NCBI GenBank assembly: GCA_035644215.1
Contig: DASQPA010000200.1
Coordinates: forward strand, 1 to 64,000
From: DASQPA01 sp035644215
GTDB lineage: Bacteria > Acidobacteriota > Thermoanaerobaculia > Multivoradales > UBA5704
Length of the DNA stretch: 64,000 nucleotides
Direction of reading: 5' to 3'
This document shows, in pieces, positions 1 through 18,657 of this stretch. A program made the translations under genes and the position numbers. Position 1 is the stretch's first letter. Each line of letters starts with the position of its first letter. The notes under the pieces are model-generated. The model did not search any database and was not told where the DNA came from. It was given only the letters and a program-made list of their open reading frames with translations.

Positions 1-9764
<9,764 letters not shown>

Positions 9765-9772
9765 GACGGTCT

Positions 9773-12700
9773 TTACGCTAGCGACTCCGCTTCCTCGTCG
9801 CTCAGCTCCTCGAGATCCGCCAGCACCTGCTGCTCGATCCTGACCGCCAGGGCGGAAATCTTGGGCGCCTCGAAGAGGGCGCGCAGCGGCAGGTTCACCT
9901 CGAAGGTGGAGCGGACCCGCGACAGCACCTGGGTGGCGAGCAGAGAGTGCCCGCCGAGCTCGAAGAAGTTGTCCTCCACTCCGACCCGCGCGATCCCCAG
10001 AACCTCCGAGTAGATCTCGGCCAGCAGCTCCTCGATCCGGCTGCGCGGCGCGACGTAGGTATCCTCGACCTGCGACCGCTGCTGGTCGGGCTTGGGGAGC
10101 GACCGCCGATCGATTTTGCCGCTCGCCGTCAGGGGGAGAGCCGGAAGCGTCATGAACGCCGAGGGAACCATGTAGTCGGGCAGCTGCTGGCGCAGGAACT
10201 CGCGCAGCTCGCCCACCGTCGGGGCGACCGCCTCTCTGCCGACCACATAGGCCACGAGACGGCGCTCGCCGGAGCTCTCGGGCCAGGCCACGACCGCCGC
10301 CTGGGCGACCGCGGAGTGAGTGCCGAGCACCGACTCGATCTCCCCCGGCTCGACGCGGAAGCCGCGCACCTTGACCTGGTGGTCGACTCGGCCGAGGAAC
10401 TCCACGTTGCCGTCCGGCAGCCAGCGGGCGCGGTCGCCGGTTCGGTAGAGGCGGGCTCCCGGCAGGCCGGAGAGCGCGTCGGGGACGAACTTCTCCGCCG
10501 TCAGGTCGGGGCGTCCCAGATAGCCGCGGGCGAGACCGCGGCCGCCCAGGCAAAGCTCGCCGGCGACCCCTATCGGCAGCGGTTCGAGGTCGAGAGCGAA
10601 GACGTACAGCCGGGAGTTGTTGAACGAACGGCCGATCGGCACCAGACTGTCGAGCGGCAGACCGTCGCCGTCGCCGTCGTAAAAGGAGCTGTCGATCGTC
10701 GCCTCACTCACTCCGTAGGAGTTGATCACCCGGGTCTCGCCGCCCCCGCCGCAGAGCCGGCGCAGCTCCGCCAGCTCGCGGATGTAGAAGGCATCCGAGC
10801 CCACGACCATCAGGCGCATGAAGGCGAGCGCGCCCGGGCTGTCCTCCAGGTACCGCAGGAGCCCCCGCACGACCGCCGGCACGAACTCCGCGGCGTCCAC
10901 CCGCTCGCGCAGCATCAGCCCGAAGAGCTTGTCGGCCTCGAGCAGGAGCTCGCGCGGGCAGAGCACGAGGCGGGCGCCCGAGCAGAGCGCCCGCACGAAG
11001 TCACCGGCGAAGACGTCGAAGGAGAAGGCGGCCATCTGCAAGTGGCAGGTGGCGGCCCGCTCCAGGGCGTAGCCGTGCTCCCAGCCGCGATAGGCGTTGA
11101 TCAGGCCGCCGTGCGACACCATCACCCCCTTCGGCCGGCCCGTCGACCCGGAGGTGTAGATCAGGTAGCAGAGGCTCTCTGCCGTAGTCGAGACCGGGGG
11201 ATCGTTATCGGGTTGCCGGGCGATCGACTCGCGGTCGGCGTCGACCAGGACCGTCGAGAAGACCGCCTCCCCCAGGGGAAGCTCGGCGATCAGCCGTTCG
11301 CTGGTCAGGAGCACCGAGACCCCGGCGTCGGTCAGGATGTAATCCAGCCGCTGGGCGCTGGTCACAGCATCGACCGGCAGGTAGGCGCCCCCCGATTTCC
11401 AGACCGCGAGGACCGAGACGATCAGGTCGAACGAGCGCTCGAGACAGATGGCGACCACCTTCTCCGGCCCGATCCCCTGCGCTTGCAGGTGGTGGGCCAA
11501 TTGGTTGGCGCGCCGGTTGAGCTCCCCATAGTCGAGCTCCTCGCCCGCGAAGGCCACTGCCAGGGCCGCGGGATTGGCCGCCGCTCGGGCCTCAAAGAGC
11601 TGCTGGATGGCTGTCGCGGTCTCCGGCTCGGCCGCGGTGTCGCCCCACTCGCAGAGCAGCTGGTGGATCTCCGCCGACGACAGGAGAGAGAGCTCCCCCA
11701 GCCGCCGCTCCGGCTCGTCGGCGAAACCGCGGAGCAGCTGGAGCAGGTGCCCGAGCAGGCGCTGGATCGCCACGGCCTCGAAGCGACGGCGCTCGTAGCT
11801 CACCCACAGGAAGAGCGGCGGACCGGGGATGGCGAAGAGGTTCAACGGATAGTTCGGCCTCTCCTCGACCCTCACCCGGTCGACCGCGAGACCGCGCGGT
11901 CGCTCGCCCAGGGCGCTCTCGATGGGGTAGTTCTCGAAGACCAGCAGGCTCTCGAAGAGCGGGCTGTCCCAGGACAGCTCGCTCCAGCGCTGCACCTGCT
12001 CGAGCGGGATGTGCTCGTATTGGCGCTGCTCGGCCTGCTGGTCCTGGAGCCAGGCGAGCCAGGGGAGCAGCTGTTCGCCCGGGGCGACCTCGACGCGCAC
12101 CGGCAGCGCGCTGATGAAGAGCCCGACCATGGACTCGATTCCGGGCAGGTCCGGCGGGCGCCCCGACACGACGGCGCCGAAGACCAGATCGGTCTCGGCG
12201 CTGTAGCGCGACAGGAGCACCGCCCAGGCCCCCTGAACCAGCGTGTTGAGAGTCAGGCGGGAGCGCCGTGCCAAGGCCTGCAGACGGGCCGATGCCGCCC
12301 GGTCGAGCGGGGCGTCGACGCGGTCGGCGGCGTTGTCAGCGCTGGCGTCGGGCGCACGGTCGACGCCGAGCGGAGTGGGCGCCGAGAATCCGCGCAGCTG
12401 CTCGCGCCAGTAGCTCTCGGCCGCTTCCTGGCTCTGCCGCTCGACCCATGCGATGTAGTCGCCGAAGGGGCGCGGCGCGGGCAGGTCCGGCGCCCGGCCG
12501 GCGAGCGCGGCATCGTACAGGGCGAAAACCTCGCCGAAGACCAGCGGCAGCGACCAGCCGTCGAGGATCAGCTGGTGGAAGCTCCAGACCAGACGGTAGC
12601 GATCGTCCGCGAGACGCAGCAGAGCCAGTCGGACAAGGGGGGGGCGGACGAGGTCGAAGGTCCGCTGGCGGTCGGCGTGGAGGAAGGCCGCGAGCCGGCC

Positions 12701-15700
12701 GCGGCTCTCCTCTTCGCCCAGGCCGCGCCAGTCCTCTTCGCGCCAGGGCAGCTCCACCCGCGAGCAGACGACCGAGAGCGGCTTATCCCAGCCTTCCCAA
12801 ACGAGGAAGGTGCGCAGCGCCGCATGGCGTTCGACGACCGCCTCCCAGGCGCGCCGGAAGGCGACAGGGTCCAGCTCGCCCTGAAGCTCGCAGGAGACCT
12901 GGTTGACGAACAGGCCAGACTGCTCCGGGTTCAGCATGTAGAAGAAGAACATCCCCTGCTGTGACGGCGAGAAGGGGTAGATCGCCTCGATGTGATCGGC
13001 GAGCTGGCGGTCGAGGCCGGACACCAGGCGCTCGAGGTCGTAGACGCCGAGACCGGAGAGCGGGAAGTCCGACGGCGTGTACCTTCCTGCCCTGGCGCTC
13101 GCGCACTGCTCGGCGAGTTCCCGCAGAAGGGAGAGCACCCGGTCGGCCAGGGCCTCGATGGTGGCGGCCCGATAGAGACCAGCGCTGTAGCGCAGGGCGA
13201 GCTCCAGCCGCCCCGATCGGAGCCCTGCTTCCACTTCCAGCAGGTAGGGACGCGGTTCGACCGGGCTCGCCGTCGGCGGCTGCTCCGCCTCGATCGTCAG
13301 CCAGGCGTCCGCGGGCAGCAGCCCGTCGGCGCCCAGGGGGAAGCGGAACACCACCTCGGGCCGGGGCGCACTGTGATCGGGCACCAAGACCCAGGCGAGA
13401 CCCTGGCGGGGGACCGCTCGCGTCTGCTCCTTGACCCACTTGAGCAGCTCGCCGAGGTCGCCCTCGACGCCACGGGTCGCGATGAGCATCGGATAGGGAA
13501 GGTCGAAGCAGCCCACCGACCGCGAAAGGTCGACGCCGGAGAGGGGAACCTCCCGTCCCGCCCCGGAGAGCGCCAGGTACGCCGCTGGAGCGCCGCTCCA
13601 GGTGGTGAGCGCCTGGGCCAGGGCGGTGAGCAGACCCTCGTCGAGGCTCGCCCGGTAGAGCTCCAGGCCGCGCGCCAGCCGGTCGGTCTCCTCGACGGTG
13701 AGCTGGGCGACCACCGCTCGCTCGCTCGCCGCCCGGTTGTCGCCGCCGGGATGATCGACCGGGAGCGCGCCGGCCCGCTGTCCGTCGGCGCCGCGCCAGA
13801 AGGCGAGATCTTCCTCCACAGCCAGGCTCGCCGCCTCTCCCGCCAAGCGCTCCGTCCAGTGCTGGAAGGAGGTGGTCTTGGCCGGCAGCCGAACCTCCTC
13901 GCCGCGCGCCAGCTGCTCGCAGGCGGTCATGAGGTCGGCGAGCAGGAGACGCCAGGCGGGGCGGTCGGCGACCAAATGGTGGGCGACGAGCAGAAGGCGA
14001 TCCGGCCGCCCAGGTCCGAGCCGGAAGAGCGCCGCGCGCACGAGCGGTCCGGCTGCGAGGTCGAGCTCCATCCGGAGGGCCGCAACGCACGCGGCGAGCG
14101 CCGTCTCCTGCTCCTCGGGCGTCCCCGCGAGGGCGACGAAGGAGAACGGCACCTCACCCTCGGGGCCGGCGCTGGTCGCCCGCCAGCCCTCCCCGGCGGC
14201 CACCGGGGCGGTGTAGCGCAGGCGCAGCGCGTCGTGGTGGAGGAGCAGCCGGCTCACGGCCTCTTCCCAGAGCGCTGCCGGGAAGCTCTGCTCCACCGCG
14301 AGGAGCAGGGCCTCGGCCTGGTGCCGAGGGTCGACCGGGTGGAGAGCCAGGATCTCCCGTTGCCCGGGCGCGAGCGCGACCGCTCCCAGGACGAGGCCCT
14401 GCTCGCGGACCACCGCCGGCTCCGGGTCGGCCACCGCCGCCAGGGCCGCCACCGTGGGGTGCTGGAAGAGCTGGCGCGGCGCGATCCCCAGCCCGGCGCG
14501 GGCGGCCCGGCTGACGATCTGCATGCCGAGGATCGAGTCGCCGCCGAGCTCGAAGAAGTTGTCGTGCACGCCGACCGCGGGGAGCCGCAGAACCTCGCAC
14601 CAGATCCTCGCCAGGGCCGCCTCGACGGGAGTCCGGGGAGGGACGAGCCCGGTGCGGTCCGCCGGGACCGGCTCGGGAGAGGGCAGAGCCCGCCGGTCGA
14701 CCTTCCCGTTCGGCGTCAAGGGGAGGGCAGGAAGCGCGACGAAGACCGCCGGCAGCATCGCCTCGGGCAGCCACTGCTTGAGGAACGCCCGCAGCTCGGC
14801 CGACGTCGGCGCTGGCACCGGAGCGGGCTCCCGTGGCACGAGATAGGCGATCAGCCGCAGATGGCAGGGGAGGATCGTCCCCGTCCCGCCATCGGCGCGC
14901 GCCGTGACCACCGCCTGACTGACCGCCGGATGGCGGCCGAGGGCGGCCTCGATCTCCCCCAGCTCGACGCGGTGGCCGCGCACCTTGACCTGCTGATCGA
15001 TGCGGCCGAGGAACTCGAGCGCTCCGTCCGGGCGATAGCGCGCCAGGTCGCCGGTGCGATAGACCCGCGCGCCGGGATCGGCGCCCGTGGGGTCGGGCAC
15101 GAAGCGCTCCGCCGTCAGCTCCGGGCGTCCGAGATATCCCCGGGCGAGCCCGCCGCCGCCGATCGTGAGCTCCCCGGCCACCCCGACCGGCACCGGCCGC
15201 AGGCCGAGGTCGACGAGATAGACGCGCGTGCTGTCGATCGGCCGTCCGATCGACACCGGTCCCTCCCCTCCCGTCGCGACCCGCGAGCGGAGCGACCAGA
15301 TGGCGGTCTCGGTCGGCCCATAGACGTTCCACAGCTCCGCCGCGCGGTCGAGGAGCTCGGCGGCGAGCGCGCGCGGCAGCTCCTCGCCGCCGCACAGCAC
15401 CTTCAGCGGCGTCCGCCCGCTCGGCCAGCCGGCGGCGAGCAGCAGCCGGAAGGTCGAGGGGGTGGCCTGGAGGACGGTGACGCCGGCGCCCTCCAGGCGC
15501 GCGAGCAGCCGGACGCCGTCGCTCACCGTCTCGTGGTCAGCGAGCTCGATCGTGGCGCCGGCAAGAAGGGGCAGATAGAGCTCCAGGCCCGCGATGTCGA
15601 AGGACAGGGAGGTGATGGCGAGAAGACGATCGCCGGTCGCTAGCCCCGGCCGATCGCACATCGAGAGCAGGAAATTGGCCAGCGCGCCGTGGCTCACCGC

Positions 15701-17698
15701 GACCCCTTTGGGCCGGCCGGTCGAGCCCGATGTGTAGATCACGTAGGCGAGGTGAGCGGCGGTAGGCCGGAGCGCGGGTGCGCTCCCCGTAGCAGTCCGG
15801 TCGCTAGGCGCCTCGTCCACGAGGACGACCCGCGCTCCGTGCTCGGGCAGACGCGACAGCAGCCGGTTCTCGGTCACCAGGAGTGGCACCCGGCTGTCCT
15901 GGAGCACGTAGGAGAGCCGTTCGCGCGGGTAGTCGGGGTCGAGCGGCAGATAGGCGCCGCCGGCGGTGAGGACGGCGAGGAGGGTGATCGGCAGGGCGAG
16001 CGAGCGCTCGAGGCAGAGGCCGACCAACACGTCGGTCCCGACGCCCGCGGCGGCGAGGCGGCCGGCGAACGAGCTCGCCCGGCGGACGAGCTCGCCGTAG
16101 GTCAGGTGCTCCCCGGAGCAGGTGACGGCCACGGCTTCCCCGAGACTCTGCGCCGCGGCGGCGACGAGCTCGTGGACGGGCATCCCGGCCGGCGGACGAA
16201 GGGTGTCGTTCCAGTCGAACGCAACGGCGTGCGCCTCGGCCGGGGTGAGCAGGGGCAGCTCCGACAGCCGGCACGTGGGGTCGGCCGCCAGACCGGCGAG
16301 CAGGGTCTCGAAATGGCCGGCCATCCGGCGCACTTCGGAGGCGTCGAGCAGGTCCGTGGCGAACACCCAATCGCAGCGCAGCTGTCTGCCCTGGCGGTCG
16401 ACATTGAGCGTCAGGTCGTACTCCGACCCGATCTGGAGGTTCTCGACCTCGGTCAGGCGCAGATCCTCGAGCTGCACTCCCTCCATCAGGGAGGCGCCGA
16501 GGTCGAGCAGCACGAACATGACCTGGAAGAGCGGTGTACGGGAGAGGTCGCGCTCCGGGCGGAGCTCCTCGAGCAACGCCTCGAAGGGAAGGTCCCGATG
16601 GGCGTAGGCGCTCGCCGCCGTCTCGCGCACCCGTCCCAGGAGCTCGCCGAAGCTGGGGTCGCCGGAGAGGTCGGCGCGCAGAGCCAGGGTATTGAGGAAA
16701 CAGCCGATCAGCCCCTCGAGCTCGGGCCGTCCGCGGCCGGTCACCGGCGAGCCGACGACCAGGTCGCGACTCCCCGAGTAACGCCCGAGCAGGGCGAAGA
16801 AGCCGGCGAGCAGGGTCATGAAGAGGCTCGCCCCCTGCCGTTGGGCAAGCTCGAAGAGCGCCTGCGACAGCGCGCGCGACAGCTGCTGGACGTGGCGCGC
16901 GCCGCGGTTGTTCCGCACCGGCGACCGGGACCGGTAGGCGGGCAGGTCGAGCACCGGCAGCGTTCCGGCCAGGCGCCTGCGCCAGTAGGCAAGGTCGGCA
17001 GCCAGCGTCTCGCCTCGCAACCCCGCGCGCTGCCAGGCGGCGAAGTCGGCGTATTGGAGCGACGGCTCGGGCAGCGCCCCGGGGCGGCCCGCACGCCTCG
17101 CCTGGTAGATCGTCGAGAGCTCCTGGATGAAGATCTGCCAGGAGCGGCGGTCGCTCACGATGTGGTGCATGACCAGGACGAGGGCGAAGTGCTCCTCCCC
17201 CAGTCGGAGCAGCCGAGCGCGCAACGGCAGGGCGGCCGCGAGGTCGAAGCGCTCGACGACCGTGGCCTCCGCCAGGCGCTGCGTCTCACCTTCCCGCGCC
17301 GCTGCGGGCAGGGCGGCGAGGTCGAGGACGGGCAAACCGGGGTGCGCCCCCGGCGCGGCCATCTGTACCGGCTGCCCGTCGACCACGACGAAGACGGTCC
17401 GCAGCGCTTCGTGGCGGTGGACCAGGTCACGGAGACTCGCCGCCATCGCCGCCGGGTCGAGCGGCCCGTGGAGGTGGATCACTTTGAACAGGTGATACCA
17501 GGGAACCTCGGGATCGAGCTGGTGAAGCAGCCAGAAGCGCTCCTGGGCGAAGGAGAGCGGGGCCGGGCCGGCCGTTGGGCGGCGGGGGATCGGCCGTTCG
17601 ACCGGCGGGGAGGCGACCTGCTTCTGCCGCAGCTTGAGGGCGAGAAGTGCCCGGCGCTCGGGGGAAAGACTGGCAAGATTCTCGGCAAGATCGCTCAT
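9773..17698 (-). CDS. NRPS, C-A(Gly)-T-E(degenerate)-C-A(Orn)-T, 2641 aa
   Basis: Two-module synthetase. An N-terminal linker helix (SPERRALLALKL) is followed by C1 (residues 50-480; HHIVSDRRS, so the usual Gly of HHxxxDG is Arg), A1 (500-1000), T1 (GGDSILGMQ near 1050), an epimerization-like domain (1100-1560), C2 of the type that follows E domains (IYPFSPSQQGM near 1575; FHQLILDGWS near 1707, second His replaced by Gln), A2 (2050-2500) and T2 (GGHSLLATQV near 2585). A1 pocket D-I-L-Q-L-G-V-I-W is the glycine code. A2 pocket D-V-G-E-V-G-S-I-D, with YGVSEATIDSS, is the ornithine-type code. The E domain has lost most core motifs, which fits an achiral glycine. The ATG overlaps the previous stop as ATGA. 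Because the last domain is T and the next gene starts with A, the following module lacks a C domain. Confidence 0.95.
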   Translation of the reverse strand: MSDLAENLASLSPERRALLALKLRQKQVASPPVERPIPRRPTAGPAPLSFAQERFWLLHQLDPEVPWYHLFKVIHLHGPLDPAAMAASLRDLVHRHEALRTVFVVVDGQPVQMAAPGAHPGLPVLDLAALPAAAREGETQRLAEATVVERFDLAAALPLRARLLRLGEEHFALVLVMHHIVSDRRSWQIFIQELSTIYQARRAGRPGALPEPSLQYADFAAWQRAGLRGETLAADLAYWRRRLAGTLPVLDLPAYRSRSPVRNNRGARHVQQLSRALSQALFELAQRQGASLFMTLLAGFFALLGRYSGSRDLVVGSPVTGRGRPELEGLIGCFLNTLALRADLSGDPSFGELLGRVRETAASAYAHRDLPFEALLEELRPERDLSRTPLFQVMFVLLDLGASLMEGVQLEDLRLTEVENLQIGSEYDLTLNVDRQGRQLRCDWVFATDLLDASEVRRMAGHFETLLAGLAADPTCRLSELPLLTPAEAHAVAFDWNDTLRPPAGMPVHELVAAAAQSLGEAVAVTCSGEHLTYGELVRRASSFAGRLAAAGVGTDVLVGLCLERSLALPITLLAVLTAGGAYLPLDPDYPRERLSYVLQDSRVPLLVTENRLLSRLPEHGARVVLVDEAPSDRTATGSAPALRPTAAHLAYVIYTSGSTGRPKGVAVSHGALANFLLSMCDRPGLATGDRLLAITSLSFDIAGLELYLPLLAGATIELADHETVSDGVRLLARLEGAGVTVLQATPSTFRLLLAAGWPSGRTPLKVLCGGEELPRALAAELLDRAAELWNVYGPTETAIWSLRSRVATGGEGPVSIGRPIDSTRVYLVDLGLRPVPVGVAGELTIGGGGLARGYLGRPELTAERFVPDPTGADPGARVYRTGDLARYRPDGALEFLGRIDQQVKVRGHRVELGEIEAALGRHPAVSQAVVTARADGGTGTILPCHLRLIAYLVPREPAPVPAPTSAELRAFLKQWLPEAMLPAVFVALPALPLTPNGKVDRRALPSPEPVPADRTGLVPPRTPVEAALARIWCEVLRLPAVGVHDNFFELGGDSILGMQIVSRAARAGLGIAPRQLFQHPTVAALAAVADPEPAVVREQGLVLGAVALAPGQREILALHPVDPRHQAEALLLAVEQSFPAALWEEAVSRLLLHHDALRLRYTAPVAAGEGWRATSAGPEGEVPFSFVALAGTPEEQETALAACVAALRMELDLAAGPLVRAALFRLGPGRPDRLLLVAHHLVADRPAWRLLLADLMTACEQLARGEEVRLPAKTTSFQHWTERLAGEAASLAVEEDLAFWRGADGQRAGALPVDHPGGDNRAASERAVVAQLTVEETDRLARGLELYRASLDEGLLTALAQALTTWSGAPAAYLALSGAGREVPLSGVDLSRSVGCFDLPYPMLIATRGVEGDLGELLKWVKEQTRAVPRQGLAWVLVPDHSAPRPEVVFRFPLGADGLLPADAWLTIEAEQPPTASPVEPRPYLLEVEAGLRSGRLELALRYSAGLYRAATIEALADRVLSLLRELAEQCASARAGRYTPSDFPLSGLGVYDLERLVSGLDRQLADHIEAIYPFSPSQQGMFFFYMLNPEQSGLFVNQVSCELQGELDPVAFRRAWEAVVERHAALRTFLVWEGWDKPLSVVCSRVELPWREEDWRGLGEEESRGRLAAFLHADRQRTFDLVRPPLVRLALLRLADDRYRLVWSFHQLILDGWSLPLVFGEVFALYDAALAGRAPDLPAPRPFGDYIAWVERQSQEAAESYWREQLRGFSAPTPLGVDRAPDASADNAADRVDAPLDRAASARLQALARRSRLTLNTLVQGAWAVLLSRYSAETDLVFGAVVSGRPPDLPGIESMVGLFISALPVRVEVAPGEQLLPWLAWLQDQQAEQRQYEHIPLEQVQRWSELSWDSPLFESLLVFENYPIESALGERPRGLAVDRVRVEERPNYPLNLFAIPGPPLFLWVSYERRRFEAVAIQRLLGHLLQLLRGFADEPERRLGELSLLSSAEIHQLLCEWGDTAAEPETATAIQQLFEARAAANPAALAVAFAGEELDYGELNRRANQLAHHLQAQGIGPEKVVAICLERSFDLIVSVLAVWKSGGAYLPVDAVTSAQRLDYILTDAGVSVLLTSERLIAELPLGEAVFSTVLVDADRESIARQPDNDPPVSTTAESLCYLIYTSGSTGRPKGVMVSHGGLINAYRGWEHGYALERAATCHLQMAAFSFDVFAGDFVRALCSGARLVLCPRELLLEADKLFGLMLRERVDAAEFVPAVVRGLLRYLEDSPGALAFMRLMVVGSDAFYIRELAELRRLCGGGGETRVINSYGVSEATIDSSFYDGDGDGLPLDSLVPIGRSFNNSRLYVFALDLEPLPIGVAGELCLGGRGLARGYLGRPDLTAEKFVPDALSGLPGARLYRTGDRARWLPDGNVEFLGRVDHQVKVRGFRVEPGEIESVLGTHSAVAQAAVVAWPESSGERRLVAYVVGREAVAPTVGELREFLRQQLPDYMVPSAFMTLPALPLTASGKIDRRSLPKPDQQRSQVEDTYVAPRSRIEELLAEIYSEVLGIARVGVEDNFFELGGHSLLATQVLSRVRSTFEVNLPLRALFEAPKISALAVRIEQQVLADLEELSDEEAESLA
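13020..14400 (-). other. Degenerate epimerization domain after the Gly module
   Basis: Part of the Gly-Orn synthetase, about residues 1100-1560. Compared with the intact E domain at 28.3-29.7 kb: PVQHWFFEQ has become PGQREILAL; HHLVVDALS is HHLVADRPA; EGHGRE is SGAGRE, losing the Glu and His; RTVGWFT is RSVGCFD; GIGYG is missing (QGLAWVL); FNYLGQ is missing (FRFPL). The fold is recognisable but the catalytic glutamate region is gone, so activity is unlikely. Confidence 0.8.
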
Positions 17699-18657
17699 CC
17701 CTGACCTCCAGCGGCGGGATCATCACCCGCCGTTCCATCGACCGGCGCGACCAGCACGAGGTTGCCGTCCGGCCGCCGCACGGCGCGCCTGCCGCCATGC
17801 CACAAATGGGCCCCGGGAGGATCGCTTGGCACCGCGAGTCCCCCGGGCTCGACCCCCGCCCCCCGCTCGCCCCATCCCGCGACATAGAGCTCGCCCGCCA
17901 CTCCCACCGGGACCGGCTGCCGGGTGGCGTCGAGCAGGTAGAGCCAGGGAGGGGAAGAACCGGGAGCGGCCCCGTCATCCAGGATCTTCCGACCGACCTC
18001 CCGCCATTCGACGACCAGCTGGTGGCGCTCGGCGGCGGAGAGCAGGTCGAGGCCGGCGAGGGCGCGGTCGGGATCGCTGGCCGCCCGCTCGAGCAGCCGG
18101 GCGAAGTGGAGCAGCATGCGGGTGGCATCGGTCGCGGCGAACCGATCGGCCCAGAAATCGAGCAGACAGTGGAGCCGGGAAGCCTCTGCCAATACTCGCA
18201 GGACGAGCCTGGGCGCCGCGGGTAAATCCTCGACCTGCGGCCGGCGCGCCGCCGTGCGCTCGAAGAGGAATCCCGCCGGCAGGAGCGCGCCAGCGGCATC
18301 GACAGCCCCCTCTCTCTCGGCCAGCGCGCACCGCACGCGCGCCAAAAGCGTGCGGAAAGCGACCGTGCCGCAGCCGGCGATCCGCACCAGGATGGGAGTC
18401 GCGACCAGCGCGTCGTCGCGCCCGGAGTAGCGCGCCAAGAGCCCCGCCCAGGCGGCAAGCAGGATCTCCGCGGGCTCGTACCCGGCCTCCCGCGCCAGGC
18501 GCAGGACGGCCTCGGCGAGCGGCATGGGCAGACCGAGCGACCGGCGCGCCCAGCGCCTCCCCGGCCCGGCGGCCGCGCCGGCCCGGCGCTCCTGGAGCTT
18601 ACGGGCGAGGAGCAGCCGCTGCTCGGTGGAGAGGCCGGCCAGCGCCTCAACCCTCAT
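17695..18657 (-). CDS. Small NRPS-derived protein: C-terminal half of a C domain plus a sliver of A domain
   Basis: A 320-residue protein between the PKS and the Gly-Orn synthetase. Residues 1-30 resemble an NRPS N-terminal linker (LSTEQRLLLARKLQERR). Residues 45-230 resemble the C-terminal lobe of a condensation domain (ILLAAWAGLLARYSGRDD near 65, ending AERHQLVVEW near 220). Residues 238-300 resemble the A8 region of an adenylation domain (PVPVGVAGELYVAG, then RRPDGNLVLVAP). The N-terminal lobe with HHxxxDG, the A core and the T domain are all missing, so it cannot be a working module. The frame is nevertheless open; its start overlaps the PKS stop by 11 bases and its stop overlaps the next start as ATGA. 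It may be a deletion relic kept for translational coupling, or a docking/scaffold piece. No function can be assigned. Confidence 0.75.
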   Translation of the reverse strand: MRVEALAGLSTEQRLLLARKLQERRAGAAAGPGRRWARRSLGLPMPLAEAVLRLAREAGYEPAEILLAAWAGLLARYSGRDDALVATPILVRIAGCGTVAFRTLLARVRCALAEREGAVDAAGALLPAGFLFERTAARRPQVEDLPAAPRLVLRVLAEASRLHCLLDFWADRFAATDATRMLLHFARLLERAASDPDRALAGLDLLSAAERHQLVVEWREVGRKILDDGAAPGSSPPWLYLLDATRQPVPVGVAGELYVAGWGERGAGVEPGGLAVPSDPPGAHLWHGGRRAVRRPDGNLVLVAPVDGTAGDDPAAGGQG

